Source: Myxococcales bacterium (GTDB lineage Bacteria > Myxococcota > UBA727 > JABDBI01). Taken from it: a DNA stretch of 64,000 nt. Where the stretch lies: contig JAHFEF010000008.1 in NCBI GenBank assembly GCA_023248545.1, forward strand, positions 1-64,000. Reading direction: 5' to 3'. Below, one piece after another: positions 33,897 through 42,295 of this stretch. The notes beneath the pieces are model-generated. The model worked only from the letters and a program-made list of their open reading frames with translations. It made no database searches and was not told where the DNA came from. The translations under genes and the position numbers were made by a program. Positions within the stretch are counted from its first letter, which is position 1. Each line of letters begins with the position of its first letter.

Positions 33897-35128
33897 ACGC
33901 AGCCCAAAATCCGCCTCAGCCTCTGACAGCTTTCTTCTAGCACGACACGAGAAGGCCCAAAGCTAAAACGAATGTGATTTTCAAACCGAGATGGCCTTGG
34001 ATGTCTCTTTTTTCCTGGGTTAATGTCAAAAAATCGACCGGGCACGACAATCACTTTTTGTTCTAGCGCGGCTCTAAAAAAATTCATATCACCTTGAAGT
34101 TTCTGGGGGAGCTTGTCGAGTTTGCCCCAGATATAAAAACTGCCTTCTGGAGGAGATTCGACCGTAATACCCATCTGGGTGAGTTCGCTGAGCAAATAAT
34201 CACGCTTTTCAGAAAAAACTTTGTAAATCGCCTGACTTTCGGCATTCACATACGAGTCCTCTAACAGTGAGATTGCCGCTTCTTGAATAGGCCTGCTGGC
34301 ACCGCCATCTAAAAAAGATCCAGCTGATTTCAGGGCATCGATGACTGTTCGAGGGCCCAGCGTCCAAGAAAGTCTGAGGCCTGGATATCGCCAATTTTTA
34401 GTCAGCCCGTCAATAATCAATACTTGATCTTGGTCAACGTCTTCAACAAATTCAGCCGCAGAAATCGGCCCGCGCGTATTCCCCCACACATAATGGCTGT
34501 AAAACTCGTCAATAATCAGCGTCAGGTCTAACTCTTGAGAGGTACGCAGCCAATCTTGTAATGCAGGACCCTGCAACGTCGTGCCTGTTGGATTGCTGGG
34601 ATTTGAAAAGAGCAGGGCGCTTAAACCTCTGCCGAGCACTTCTTCTCTAAGTTTTTCAATTGAAATTCGATATTGGTACTCGCCATGTAACAAAATAGGA
34701 ATTGGCGAAAATACATGAAATATATCTAAGAGTTCTTCATAGGCTGTGTAGTCGGGCAAAAAGTGGCCTAGATTAACAGGCCCTAGGGCCGCTGCAGCTC
34801 GCGCGACTGCCAAACGGCCACCAGCGGAAATGGCCACGTTATCAGCGGTGTATAAACTTTTTTTATTTTGACGAAACCGTCGATTATAATAAGCAGCGAC
34901 GGCTTCACGCAAAGCTTTCACTCCGCTAACGGGGGCATAGTCATGAGAATCCGGTGAGATGCTTAAATGGGTCAAGCGGGGCGGGGAGCCGGGCAGGAGA
35001 CCAGTTTCAGGCTGACCTTGACCTAAATTGCACCAGTCTTTAGATTCCAGAGAAAAGCCGTTTTTTTCGGCTTCTGTCGAAACATAGATCACGCCGGTGA
35101 GGGGAACGTTGCGAAATGCCGACCTCAT
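33893..35128 (-). CDS. Class I/II PLP-dependent aminotransferase
   Basis: A fold-type I aminotransferase of 411 residues: LGQGQPETG near the N-terminus, SNPSNPTGT for the substrate/PLP site, DEFYSHYVW carrying the ring-stacking region and the Schiff-base Lys in DGLTKNWRYPGLRLSW, with a final Arg in IRFSFG. The substrate is not clear; the family includes aspartate and aromatic aminotransferases and MocR-less relatives. It is monocistronic and convergent with purE. Confidence 0.88.
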   Translation of the reverse strand: MRSAFRNVPLTGVIYVSTEAEKNGFSLESKDWCNLGQGQPETGLLPGSPPRLTHLSISPDSHDYAPVSGVKALREAVAAYYNRRFRQNKKSLYTADNVAISAGGRLAVARAAAALGPVNLGHFLPDYTAYEELLDIFHVFSPIPILLHGEYQYRISIEKLREEVLGRGLSALLFSNPSNPTGTTLQGPALQDWLRTSQELDLTLIIDEFYSHYVWGNTRGPISAAEFVEDVDQDQVLIIDGLTKNWRYPGLRLSWTLGPRTVIDALKSAGSFLDGGASRPIQEAAISLLEDSYVNAESQAIYKVFSEKRDYLLSELTQMGITVESPPEGSFYIWGKLDKLPQKLQGDMNFFRAALEQKVIVVPGRFFDINPGKKRHPRPSRFENHIRFSFGPSRVVLEESCQRLRRILGCV

Positions 35129-35215
35129 AGTGGCTCAGTTCTAAAGGGGGAGAGCTACAAAAAGCAAGCCAAAATCATGGTTTGACAGATAACACGGGCA
35201 TCATGGAGGTTGATG

Positions 35216-35542
35216 ATGTCAAATAAGGTTGACAAGGTTTACAACGAAAGAATAAATAGGACGCCATCAGGGTCGTTAGATGCTCAGGATGCATCCGCGC
35301 TGATACAGGCTGCCAAAGATGACAATCCTTGGTTCGGTTGCTGTAGTGCAAACCCAGAAAAAGGAACTAAAGAACTGCTAGGTGTCTTGTGGACACATCA
35401 GGATAAATTTTCGCCCGAAGCAACCGATGTGATTGAGGTTTTTCTGAAAAAACACCGTATGCCCCTGAGGCCGCATGGATCGATGAACCTCTTAATTGGT
35501 CTCCTCAAAAACCAGTGTCATAATTGTTCGTCAATGTTCTAA
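35216..35542 (+). CDS. Small unknown protein
   Basis: A 108-residue soluble protein with Cys pairs (FGCCSAN, CHNCSSMF) and a helical middle (TKELLGVLWTHQDKF). ATG 35216 follows GGAGG with a 6-nt gap, which makes translation likely. Not recognised. It stands alone between the aminotransferase and the AbiE module. Confidence 0.5.
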   Translation: MSNKVDKVYNERINRTPSGSLDAQDASALIQAAKDDNPWFGCCSANPEKGTKELLGVLWTHQDKFSPEATDVIEVFLKKHRMPLRPHGSMNLLIGLLKNQCHNCSSMF

Positions 35543-35704
35543 CTTGTTAAAAATAAAGGCAAAATCTCAGATTCAGATTTCGCGGACGGTTGCCGAAATG
35601 CGCCCGTTTTCGCCGCCTAGGCTACAGTTTGGCTACGAAGATTTGCATGAATTTTAAATGAAAATATTGACATCTTGCCTCCATAGAGTTAGAGTAACTT
35701 CAGA

Positions 35705-36286
35705 ATGAGTATGCTTGATAAACTAGAATCGCACCTTAAACCGGGTAAAACCTATCGCAGGGAAGACCTGTCTCGGTTTTCTAAGAGCGTCGATCGGCAT
35801 CTTCAAGAGCTTGTCCAGAATGGGACTCTCAGAAAATTAAGCGCTGGCATCTATTATTGCCCAAGGAGCACTATTTTTGGAGAGGCTCCGCCCAGTGAAG
35901 ACGATTTAATCCGAACATTTTTAAAAGATGATAGGTTTTTGGTGACTTCGCCAAATTTTTATAATGCTCTTGGTGTTGGGACAACTCAGCTTTACAATAA
36001 GCGTGTTATTTACAACCATAAACGGCATGGAAAATTCAAGTTCGGTGAGCGAGTTTTTGAGTTTCAAATTAAGCACCATTTCCCGCTTGCAATGAGTGAA
36101 GAGTTTCTCTTGGTCGACCTTGTTAACAATATCGAAATGCTGGCAGAAGATCAAAATGCTGTGTTGAGGCGTGTGCGCAAAAGGGCACTGATGATGAACC
36201 AAGCGCGTCTTAAACGAGCTGTTCAGCAGTTTGCCAACAGAGCAACTAGAAAATTCTTTGAGGAGGCTCTTCTCGATGCAGCCTAA
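35705..36286 (+). CDS. abiEi: AbiEi-like antitoxin/transcriptional regulator
   Basis: A 193-residue protein with an N-terminal winged-helix-like segment (YRREDLSRFSKSVDRHLQELVQNGTLRKLSAGIYY split across the recognition helix) as in AbiEi and DUF6088 proteins, followed by an alpha/beta part. AbiEi proteins repress their own operon and counter AbiEii in type IV (non-contacting) toxin-antitoxin systems with phage-abortive activity. The downstream NTase gene overlaps it by 11 nt, with GAGGAGG inside this frame serving as its ribosome site. Confidence 0.82.
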   Translation: MSMLDKLESHLKPGKTYRREDLSRFSKSVDRHLQELVQNGTLRKLSAGIYYCPRSTIFGEAPPSEDDLIRTFLKDDRFLVTSPNFYNALGVGTTQLYNKRVIYNHKRHGKFKFGERVFEFQIKHHFPLAMSEEFLLVDLVNNIEMLAEDQNAVLRRVRKRALMMNQARLKRAVQQFANRATRKFFEEALLDAA

Positions 36287-37250
36287 TATTTTCCTCCATC
36301 AGCATGATGAATTCGAAGAGCTGATTCGAATTGTCTCGGAGGAAATGTCGATTCCTCCAGATTTGGTTGAAAAAGACTACTGGCTTATGCACGCTTTATG
36401 GTGTCTTCAACAGAGTTTCAAATTTCATTTGAAGGGCGGCACGTCGTTATCCAAGGGATATGACTGTATCTATCGATTTTCAGAAGACATCGATCTCAAA
36501 ATAGAACCCGACGAGCAAAAATGTGGATTCAAGGTCTACACGGGCAAGAACCATGATGACCCAAAGCATCGAGAATCTCGGAAAAGATACTTCGATTGGC
36601 TTTGTGAGCAATTGAGTGGCCATATGCCTGGATTTGCTCGAATTGTCCGCGATCATGACTATGACGACAGCCGAAAGTTTCGCAATGGTGGGATTCGTCT
36701 TTTTTATGAGGCTAAGTTTGGAAGTAGTCCTGGCCTCAAAGACGGTATTTTGCTGGAAGCAGGTTTTGATCGCACCGCGCCTAACCAGCCACGAACGATT
36801 ACGTCATGGGCTTATGAGCGAGCCATTAAGACGCCAGGCATTCAAATCATTGATAATCGTGCATTAGGTATCCCATGTTATGAGCCCAAGTATACGTTCG
36901 TTGAAAAATTGAATGCTGTGATTCGAAAGTATCGGCTCTATAAAACAGGGCAGGCTGGGGACACTCTTCCAGTCAATTTTATTCGCCATTATTATGATTT
37001 GTACCAGTTGCTAGAACGCGAGGATGTGAAAAACTATATTGGGACGCCGGAATATGAGAGTTTTAAAGCAGAGCGCTTTGGTGGAAATGATACTAGGGTA
37101 GCAAACAGTGATGCTCTGAAGCTGACTTCACCTGAAGACCGCGCTGCTTTTGAAGCTGCTTATGCCAGAAGTGAGAGCCTCTATTTTAGGGGACGTCCCA
37201 CTTTGCAAGAGATTTTAGAGCGCATGGCGCAGTACATGAACCGGCTTTGA
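36276..37250 (+). CDS. abiEii: AbiEii/AbiGii-type nucleotidyltransferase toxin
   Basis: This 324-residue protein has the NTase signature LKGGTSLSKGYDCIYRFSEDIDL (GG-S ... DxD) that defines AbiEii/DUF1814, with EKDYWLMHALW ahead of it and FVEKLNAVIRK plus RHYYDLYQLL further on. In the studied members this kind of protein modifies tRNA or uses GTP to stop growth. ATG 36276 is well placed after GAGGAGG, so the longer frame from 36231 is rejected. Its 3' end overlaps the damaged ABC-F frame by 70 nt. Confidence 0.88.
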   Translation: MQPNIFLHQHDEFEELIRIVSEEMSIPPDLVEKDYWLMHALWCLQQSFKFHLKGGTSLSKGYDCIYRFSEDIDLKIEPDEQKCGFKVYTGKNHDDPKHRESRKRYFDWLCEQLSGHMPGFARIVRDHDYDDSRKFRNGGIRLFYEAKFGSSPGLKDGILLEAGFDRTAPNQPRTITSWAYERAIKTPGIQIIDNRALGIPCYEPKYTFVEKLNAVIRKYRLYKTGQAGDTLPVNFIRHYYDLYQLLEREDVKNYIGTPEYESFKAERFGGNDTRVANSDALKLTSPEDRAAFEAAYARSESLYFRGRPTLQEILERMAQYMNRL

Positions 37251-38353
37251 ATGGGTTTCAAGTGCGCACTGGTTGAAGCTGAACGAGCAGGCTTTATTGT
37301 GGTCAAGGCGCAGGACAAGGAACACAACGGCTCTATGGCCTCCAAAAAGTCTTGATCGTGTGAAATCACAATCATGGCTCCTGGATATTCACGCAAGACT
37401 TGAATCACATGTTCACGTGTAGCCAGGTCCAGATTATTCGTAATCTCATCCAGTACTAACAATCGAGGTGTCTTCACAGCGATTTGAGCCAGTGATAATC
37501 TCGCTTTTTCTCCCCCAGAAAGCTGTTTGCTAGGTGTCATGACTTCTTCATTCTTGCGAAACAGAAAATCATTTAGAACGCGCCTGATTTCAGCATGGGT
37601 CCAGCTGGGCGCATAAGCCTGAATCTCTTCAAGAGCAGAAAGCTCTGGATTTAAGTTGGCATAATGCTGGTCTAGGTAGCCAATATCTTGTCTGCTAGGC
37701 ACAAGCCAGTTTCCGGAACGCGTAATTTTTGGATCTCCCAAAATTGCTCGCACCAAAGTTGTCTTCCCAGAGCCATTATCGCCTGTGATGGCGATTCTTT
37801 CTGAGCCGTTAAGTTGCAGGTGCAGGTTTTTTAAAATAGGCTCCTCGTAACCGCAGGCGCCATCAGAAATCATTAAAACCGCTTGTTGACTGCTGAAATC
37901 AGATGCCGTGAGCGAGAATTTTGGCTTGATGATTTCAGGAAGTCGCAATTCAGAAAGTTGAAGCAGCACGTCATCCTTTTGGTCCCGAATCGCCTTCTTC
38001 TTTCTTCCAGATGTTTCAACCGCTTGCCTTGCCTTAGCAGCTGAAACAACGGTGGGCTCATCCAAAAATAGAATATCCGGGTGCTGACTGAGCGCCTCTG
38101 ATAAAGCTTTGTTGAATCGCTGACCGCCACTCAAGCGATCAGACTCGTTGATCGTCTGCGGAACATAGCCAGTCGCGACTTCGGGTGAGACTGTTTCTAA
38201 AATCATTTTCAAGAGCGAAGTCTTACCGGAGCCATTATTGCCAATTAACGCAATGCGCTGCCCGGGCTGAATCTTAGCCGAAAAGTTTTCAAAACAAGTT
38301 TTATGAGGGAAAGACAAGTTGATGTCTTCCAAAATAATGGGTCTGTGGGTCAT
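37181..38353 (-). pseudogene. ABC-F ATPase with internal deletion
   Basis: Two nucleotide-binding domains in one soluble chain identify an ABC-F protein (ribosome-associated translation factor/antibiotic resistance family): Walker A LIGNNGSGKTSLL and ITGDNGSGKTTLV, signatures RLSGGQR and QLSGGEKARL, Walker B ILFLDEPT and LLVLDEITNNLDL. After the first LDEPT the chain jumps directly to TVVSAAKARQ and the linker's basic helix, so about 90-110 residues (D-loop, H-loop, start of linker) are gone in frame. The C-terminal ~45 residues are low-similarity and lie antisense to the end of abiEii, suggesting loss of the original stop. Probably non-functional, though the frame is open. Confidence 0.7.
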
Positions 38354-38361
38354 GAATTACG

Positions 38362-38401
38362 CTCTCGATTTTAAGGGGGATAGGGCAGGATTTATCGAGA
38401 G
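38362..38401. promoter_or_regulatory. Inverted repeat between divergent genes
   Basis: CTCTCGAT and ATCGAGAG form 8-bp arms 24 nt apart, between the divergent ABC-F and effector-binding genes. It could be an operator for both. No direct evidence beyond symmetry and position. Confidence 0.35.
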
Positions 38402-38410
38402 AAGTGCTTC

Positions 38411-38761
38411 ATGTTACGTATGACCTCCAAAGAGACCGCCAGCTTATCAAACTGGCGGCCTGGCGTCAATAGAGTCTACTTGAGCTCACGTTTTATTGGC
38501 GAAGAGGTAAGTGACTTAAGCTCAGTGCCAGATGATTTTGAAACACTGATGATACCAGCCCAGGCGTACACAAAATTTACCAACGGACCCGGCGCAATGC
38601 CGCAAGTGGTTCGAGAGCCATGGTTTAAGATTTGGGAAACGTCTCCGCAGGAATTGGGAGGAACGCGTTCTTACCTAACAGATTTCGAAATTTATGACGA
38701 GAGAGCGGCGGATCATGAAAAAATTGTTTTGGATATTTATACCGGGCTGAAGAGGTCATGA
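38411..38761 (+). CDS. GyrI-like/effector-binding domain protein, short
   Basis: Residues about 25-115 match the second half of the GyrI-like (AraC effector-binding) fold: IPAQAYTKFTNGPGAMPQVV, EPWFKIWE, RSYLTDFEIYDER and a final VLDIYTGLK strand. Full domains have about 150 residues, with an additional N-terminal half that is not present here. It may be a truncated gene or a minimal variant. Divergent from the damaged ABC-F gene, which is notable because such ligand-binding proteins can accompany drug-resistance genes. Confidence 0.65.
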   Translation: MLRMTSKETASLSNWRPGVNRVYLSSRFIGEEVSDLSSVPDDFETLMIPAQAYTKFTNGPGAMPQVVREPWFKIWETSPQELGGTRSYLTDFEIYDERAADHEKIVLDIYTGLKRS

Positions 38762-38808
38762 AACTTGTCGCAGGGTGAAAATACGTTCAAAGCCTGTGCG
38801 CCCGGTAT

Positions 38809-39201
38809 TTAAAAAACGACTTCTTTCGAAGTGCAGTGCAGATGAAAATCAGTTGTTGTTCGAGTGCAACCATCGACTTTGGCAATGCTTAGAGTTGTGT
38901 TGAATTGGTTTTGATTTAAAACCTCAAACTGAACATTGTCGTATCGTATTCCATGATCACGATCAGCAGCATCAATATAGTAAGATCCTGGATGATATTG
39001 CAAAATGGAAATTTGGTCTGTGCCATGAAAATCAAGGCTTTGATCTAGTGTCCTGACGTAAAGTGTGGGTGCGCCCGATATGCTGGAAGTCGAATATGCC
39101 AGACTGTTTCCTTTTTTGTCTTCGCAAGTGACGAGCTGAGCTGCGAAAGAGTGGATCGATAGAAAAAACAGGGAAATCGCAATGATGTTCTTCAGTGTCA
39201 T
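38809..39201 (-). CDS. Small exported protein, unknown
   Basis: A signal peptide (1-20, IIAISLFFLSIHSFA) followed by ~110 residues with four Cys (CEDKKG, DGCTRT, HLHCTS) likely forming disulphides in the periplasm, and beta-rich character. Not recognised. It stands alone; upstream 195 nt lead to a plus-strand transglycosylase fragment. Confidence 0.55.
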   Translation of the reverse strand: MTLKNIIAISLFFLSIHSFAAQLVTCEDKKGNSLAYSTSSISGAPTLYVRTLDQSLDFHGTDQISILQYHPGSYYIDAADRDHGIRYDNVQFEVLNQNQFNTTLSIAKVDGCTRTTTDFHLHCTSKEVVF

Positions 39202-39396
39202 GAGCAGTTTTAGTCACATAGGATGCAATTTGGACTTGGATCATGAACGGCCTAAGAAATATCCTTGGAGTTCGGCGCAGTACAGAGCCGGCAAGGATGC
39301 TTTCATCAGAGCGCATGGATAACTTAAGCTGAACCGACTGTGTGTTCCAAATGTATTGATATCCTGCTATAGAGCGAAAATAGGATTTAGAAAAAT

Positions 39397-39768
39397 ATGT
39401 CCAAACGTCGCACTAAAGTTGAAGAGTGGTTAGACAAGGAAACACCGCATAAAAAGAAGGCCCTGGAGAATGCGTCACGATATTTTGACCCCAAGGATTC
39501 ACTTACAGTCAATACATTGGAGGCTATATATGGACAGGAAAGTAGCTTCGGGTTGAATAGAAGAACTCGGGGGATTGCCGGCGCGGCAGGGGATTTTCAA
39601 CTCGAGCAAGAAACAGCACTCCGATACGGATTAAAGAAGGGGAACGTTGGATCACAACCAAAGATGACAGGCACGTTCGTATCGGGGAATGATAATAATG
39701 AGAGCAAAGCTGTTGCTGGTCCTTATAGGGTTTTTGCTTCAAAGCATGTCTTTCGGAGCTCATCGTGA
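39397..39768 (+). pseudogene. Lytic-transglycosylase SLT fragment
   Basis: Residues about 40-80 read LEAIYGQESSFGLNRRTRG then IAGAAGDFQLEQETALRYGL, the catalytic Glu helix and following loop of an SLT-type transglycosylase. The rest of the domain (NxYxAG helix and beyond) is missing; the frame continues as unrelated sequence that overlaps the next gene. There is no signal peptide. A truncated gene is the simplest reading. Confidence 0.55.
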
Positions 39769-40174
39769 ATGTCAATTTGACTACTTCGCTTTTGACACCG
39801 AACATCAGGCTTGTCTGAAGCAGCATCCTGCGGTGATTAGCATAGAGGATAATCTAAATCGGTTGAAGTCACTCAAAAAGAGCTGCAAAAGATGCGCTGA
39901 ACCATTTGTAGGGGCCTCACAACATTTAGATTTGTGTGGAAAAAACTATTTGGCCCTCAACATCGAGGAACATCCTTTTGGGGGGTATTATATCGATGCT
40001 TTGGTTAAGGGGAAGTCACATGCCTATAGGTTTTGGGTTTACCCCATAGAGACGAATGAATTTCAACTAAGAGCGATATCAATTCTAGAATTCTCAAAGA
40101 AGTTTAACCGACAGATGTTAGAGTATGCCAAGGAGCGGAAATACGCGAAATATTGGCGGGTAGCTAAATATTAA
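39698..40174 (+). CDS. Exported protein, unknown
   Basis: A signal peptide (about 1-20, LLLVLIGFLLQSMSFGA) leads ~140 residues with five or six Cys (ECQFDY, ACLKQH, CKRCAEP, DLCGKN) and the aromatic stretch FGGYYIDAL. Its GYYIDA element is also in the protein at 38809-39201 (SYYIDA), hinting at a shared fold. ATG 39698 follows GGGGA; the longer ATG at 39689 is less likely. Function unknown. Confidence 0.55.
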   Translation: MRAKLLLVLIGFLLQSMSFGAHRECQFDYFAFDTEHQACLKQHPAVISIEDNLNRLKSLKKSCKRCAEPFVGASQHLDLCGKNYLALNIEEHPFGGYYIDALVKGKSHAYRFWVYPIETNEFQLRAISILEFSKKFNRQMLEYAKERKYAKYWRVAKY

Positions 40175-40302
40175 CCGCGGAGAATGAGAAGGTGTCTGGA
40201 GAAGGTGTCGGTAAACACAAACTGCTTTTGGCAGCCGGCCAGCTTGAACGCATCCGCTACTTTGAGAATTTTGACGCGTTTTTGATCGTTCAAGTTAGGT
40301 TT
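40171..40302 (-). other. In-frame open continuation after stop of neighbouring gene
   Basis: Directly after the TGA of the 40303-40785 gene the same frame stays open for 43 more codons (VKILKVADAFKLAGCQKQFVF and TDTFSRHLLILRG) and has coding-like composition. It could be a separated C-terminus of that gene, or the remnant of another gene; no start codon with a ribosome site is seen. Confidence 0.35.
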
Positions 40303-40785
40303 TCAAGCCGTGTCAGATCCAGATAGGCCGGCGCTCATCTGACCAAACATCAGCAATCTGGCGCCAGGAGTAGCAATGCCGTTCGTTAAATCGAATTGGC
40401 GCTGATAAAATCCTGTATTTTCTGGAAAGTAGCATTGAAACATTTCCGACCGCCTTGCCAGACAATCCCTAAGTCCAGTCAAAGCAAGACAGTTGGTGAG
40501 TGCGCAAGCACCCAGTGGTGTTACTATATTGCCTTCGAGTGGGATTCTTCGGCCGAAAGATTCCGTTTCCGGATCTTCATCTCGCTCTGCTGCAATATGG
40601 CGTAGATCTGCAGCGCTCGTAAGGACTTGATCAAATATAGCATTCAGAGGAGTCCCTTCCTCAATCATGCTCGCGATCTGCTCCGCTATCGCCCTTACAA
40701 ATTCGTCTCTGTGATCATCAAAAAAAGTTGCATTGAGAGCGCCACAAAGAAACATTTGAACAATCAATTTGTTAAACAATCTCAT
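40303..40785 (-). CDS. Exported protein, unknown
   Basis: A 160-residue protein starting MRLFNKLIVQMFLCGALNA, a probable signal peptide, followed by an acidic helical region (AIAEQIASMIEEG) and a Cys-containing end (GACALTNCLAL, LRDCLARR, FQCYF). Not recognised. ATG 40785 is preferred over 40803 because it gives a normal signal. The frame continues past its stop for 43 codons. Confidence 0.5.
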   Translation of the reverse strand: MRLFNKLIVQMFLCGALNATFFDDHRDEFVRAIAEQIASMIEEGTPLNAIFDQVLTSAADLRHIAAERDEDPETESFGRRIPLEGNIVTPLGACALTNCLALTGLRDCLARRSEMFQCYFPENTGFYQRQFDLTNGIATPGARLLMFGQMSAGLSGSDTA

Positions 40786-40832
40786 TGTTAAACAATGCAT
40801 CATGTTAAAGTCGGGTCAATGGGGCTGGGGCG

Positions 40833-40994
40833 ATGGATTGGCGGTTTGGGTTAGGTTTTGACAAGGACGGGAGAAGCTGTGAACTGAGCCAGCGCCGTTA
40901 TGCACCTGGATTCTTTGTTTTAGATCAGTTGTATACCCGGTGTAAGTTTGCTCAGGACACGGTTCTGACTGAATCAGGTAAACATAATGCATGA
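40833..40994 (+). other. Possible small ORF in otherwise empty region
   Basis: The 280-nt stretch between the previous gene and tRNA-Arg contains one 53-codon frame from ATG 40833 (MDWRFGLGFDKDGRSCELSQ at its start). No ribosome-binding site and no recognisable domain; it may be a decayed gene remnant or chance. Otherwise the stretch holds only a hairpin repeat at 41042-41071. Confidence 0.2.
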
Positions 40995-41041
40995 AGGTTA
41001 TTGAAGAGGGATCGGGAATCTGGCGGTTGACTTAGTTTCCC

Positions 41042-41071
41042 CCGCCTCCGCCGAAGCCTTGGCGTAGGCGG
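41042..41071. repeat. GC-rich hairpin repeat, copy 1
   Basis: CCGCCT and AGGCGG flank a GCCGAAGCCTTGGCG core, 13 nt past the tRNA 3' end. A related core (GCCGAAGCTTCAGCGC) with matching palindromic arms is at 46916-46941, so the two are copies of one dispersed repeat. On the minus strand it could also help end tRNA transcription, though no T run follows. Confidence 0.65.
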
Positions 41072-41083
41072 AAGAGCGAAGGC

Positions 41084-41160
41084 TGGTGCACCCGACATGA
41101 TTCGAACATGTGACCCCCAGATTCGTAGTCTGATGCTCTATCCAGCTGAGCTACGGGTGC
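41084..41160 (-). tRNA. tRNA-Arg (anticodon ACG)
   Basis: A 77-nt cloverleaf on the minus strand: acceptor GCACCCG paired with CGGGTGC, D-arm AGCTCAGCTGGATAGAGC, anticodon loop CTACGAA, T-arm ACATG-TTCGAAT-CATGT, discriminator A and genomically encoded CCA. ACG (A34, modified to inosine by TadA) reads CGU/CGC/CGA arginine codons. Confidence 0.96.
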
Positions 41161-41222
41161 AATGGAAGACCCGCTTGTCTCATTAGGGGGACTATTTGTC
41201 AACCACCGGGTGTTGTCCAAGG

Positions 41223-41654
41223 ATGAAGTATGTTGCGCTGCTTTGCCTCTTGGTTTTGCAACTTCACGCTCAAAACATTACCGCCACTTGCCCTCCTGGT
41301 TATCTGACCGTGGATACAATGAAACCCTGTGCATATCAGCAGAAGGATCAACAAACCGCTTTGTGGTGGCAAATCCCACCTCAGGGCCTTCTTGCCCTGG
41401 GTTATATTTATTTGGAAGACACCAGAAAGGCAACCACGCAGGTGATTCTGACTGCGCTGGTTCCGATCATCGCTTTATTCGCTTATTTCATAGCGCCCTC
41501 GTATCTAAAACAAGGTGCCAGCGTGGCGCGGATAGTCGCACTGGCAGCGGGACTGACCTTTGTGGCTCCCATCACGTATACGATGGTGGGCGTGTTTGAT
41601 ATTATTGCGGGGACTGCAAAAGATGGCAGGGGTCAGCCGCTCAAACCCAGATGA
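41223..41654 (+). CDS. Small membrane protein, unknown
   Basis: A signal segment (VALLCLLVLQLHAQ) is followed by a short soluble part with two Cys (TCPPGY, KPCAYQ) and three hydrophobic segments (about 52-62, 73-92, 103-128). ATG 41223 gives the signal peptide; the earlier start at 41196 is rejected. The last 22 nt overlap the convergent CYTH gene. A similar layout (signal, Cys, then Ala/Gly-rich membrane helices) is seen in the protein at 45752-46234. Confidence 0.55.
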   Translation: MKYVALLCLLVLQLHAQNITATCPPGYLTVDTMKPCAYQQKDQQTALWWQIPPQGLLALGYIYLEDTRKATTQVILTALVPIIALFAYFIAPSYLKQGASVARIVALAAGLTFVAPITYTMVGVFDIIAGTAKDGRGQPLKPR

Positions 41655-42295
41655 GCTTTCAAGCCGAAAAACCGCTCAGCTTTTCCGGTTGAGGGGCCTG
41701 TTTCTATCTGAAGGTGAGTTAATAGCTTAGCCAGCTCAGCTTCTGCTATTTGAGGAGCCAAGCCTTCGGGCAATTCGATCTCAAGTTCATAGTCCAGTTG
41801 GCCGTTCCCAAAGTCTGTCTCGTCGAATTCCAAATCAACTTTGTGCCCGCCGATGGAGTAGGGCACATGAGTTCTCTTGTTCTTGAATGAACCCACGAGG
41901 CTGACTGGTTGGCTTTTAATCAGAGTTTCGATGCGTCGAAGCAGGGAAAGTCGGGTGTCGTGAGCGTTCTTGGACTCGTCGGGCCAAGTCTGATGAAGCA
42001 ACCCGATCGGGTCTATTTCTGGTCCAGGAACAATCTGTTCCCACTCGTCATGAACCGAGAGCAGGCCAGAAGGCTTATTCATATTTTCAGGGGCTGCTTT
42101 GCAGGTAAAAATATGCTGGTCGTTCGATTTTCGAAGTCTTAAAAAAATATGCTGTGATTTAAGTCTGAGATCCGGCGTATCAAAAAAAGAGTTGGTTTGG
42201 TGTTCGATCCGATGCTCGCCCTCGATAGAATTCAAGAGAGCCAGATAAGATTGTTGGCTCGGAAATCGATATTTGAGTTCAACTTCTCGGATCAT
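41633..42295 (-). CDS. CYTH-domain phosphatase/cyclase
   Basis: The N-terminal ExExK motif (MIREVELKYRF) and following HIFLRLRKSN, VDLEFDETDFG and DYELEIEL strands form the CYTH triphosphate tunnel. Family members hydrolyse inorganic triphosphate or thiamine triphosphate or, more rarely, make cAMP (class IV cyclase). At 220 residues it has the one domain only, with no CHAD. It overlaps the HO-like gene by 4 bp, implying a joint role. Confidence 0.85.
   Translation of the reverse strand: MIREVELKYRFPSQQSYLALLNSIEGEHRIEHQTNSFFDTPDLRLKSQHIFLRLRKSNDQHIFTCKAAPENMNKPSGLLSVHDEWEQIVPGPEIDPIGLLHQTWPDESKNAHDTRLSLLRRIETLIKSQPVSLVGSFKNKRTHVPYSIGGHKVDLEFDETDFGNGQLDYELEIELPEGLAPQIAEAELAKLLTHLQIETGPSTGKAERFFGLKAHLGLSG

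Noticed and set aside
40303-40305. TGA read as selenocysteine
   Set aside because: No SECIS-like hairpin was recognised directly downstream and the protein is not a known selenoprotein type.
41161-41202. tRNA-Arg promoter (TTGACA on the minus strand near 41202)
   Set aside because: No acceptable -10 box at 16-18 nt spacing.
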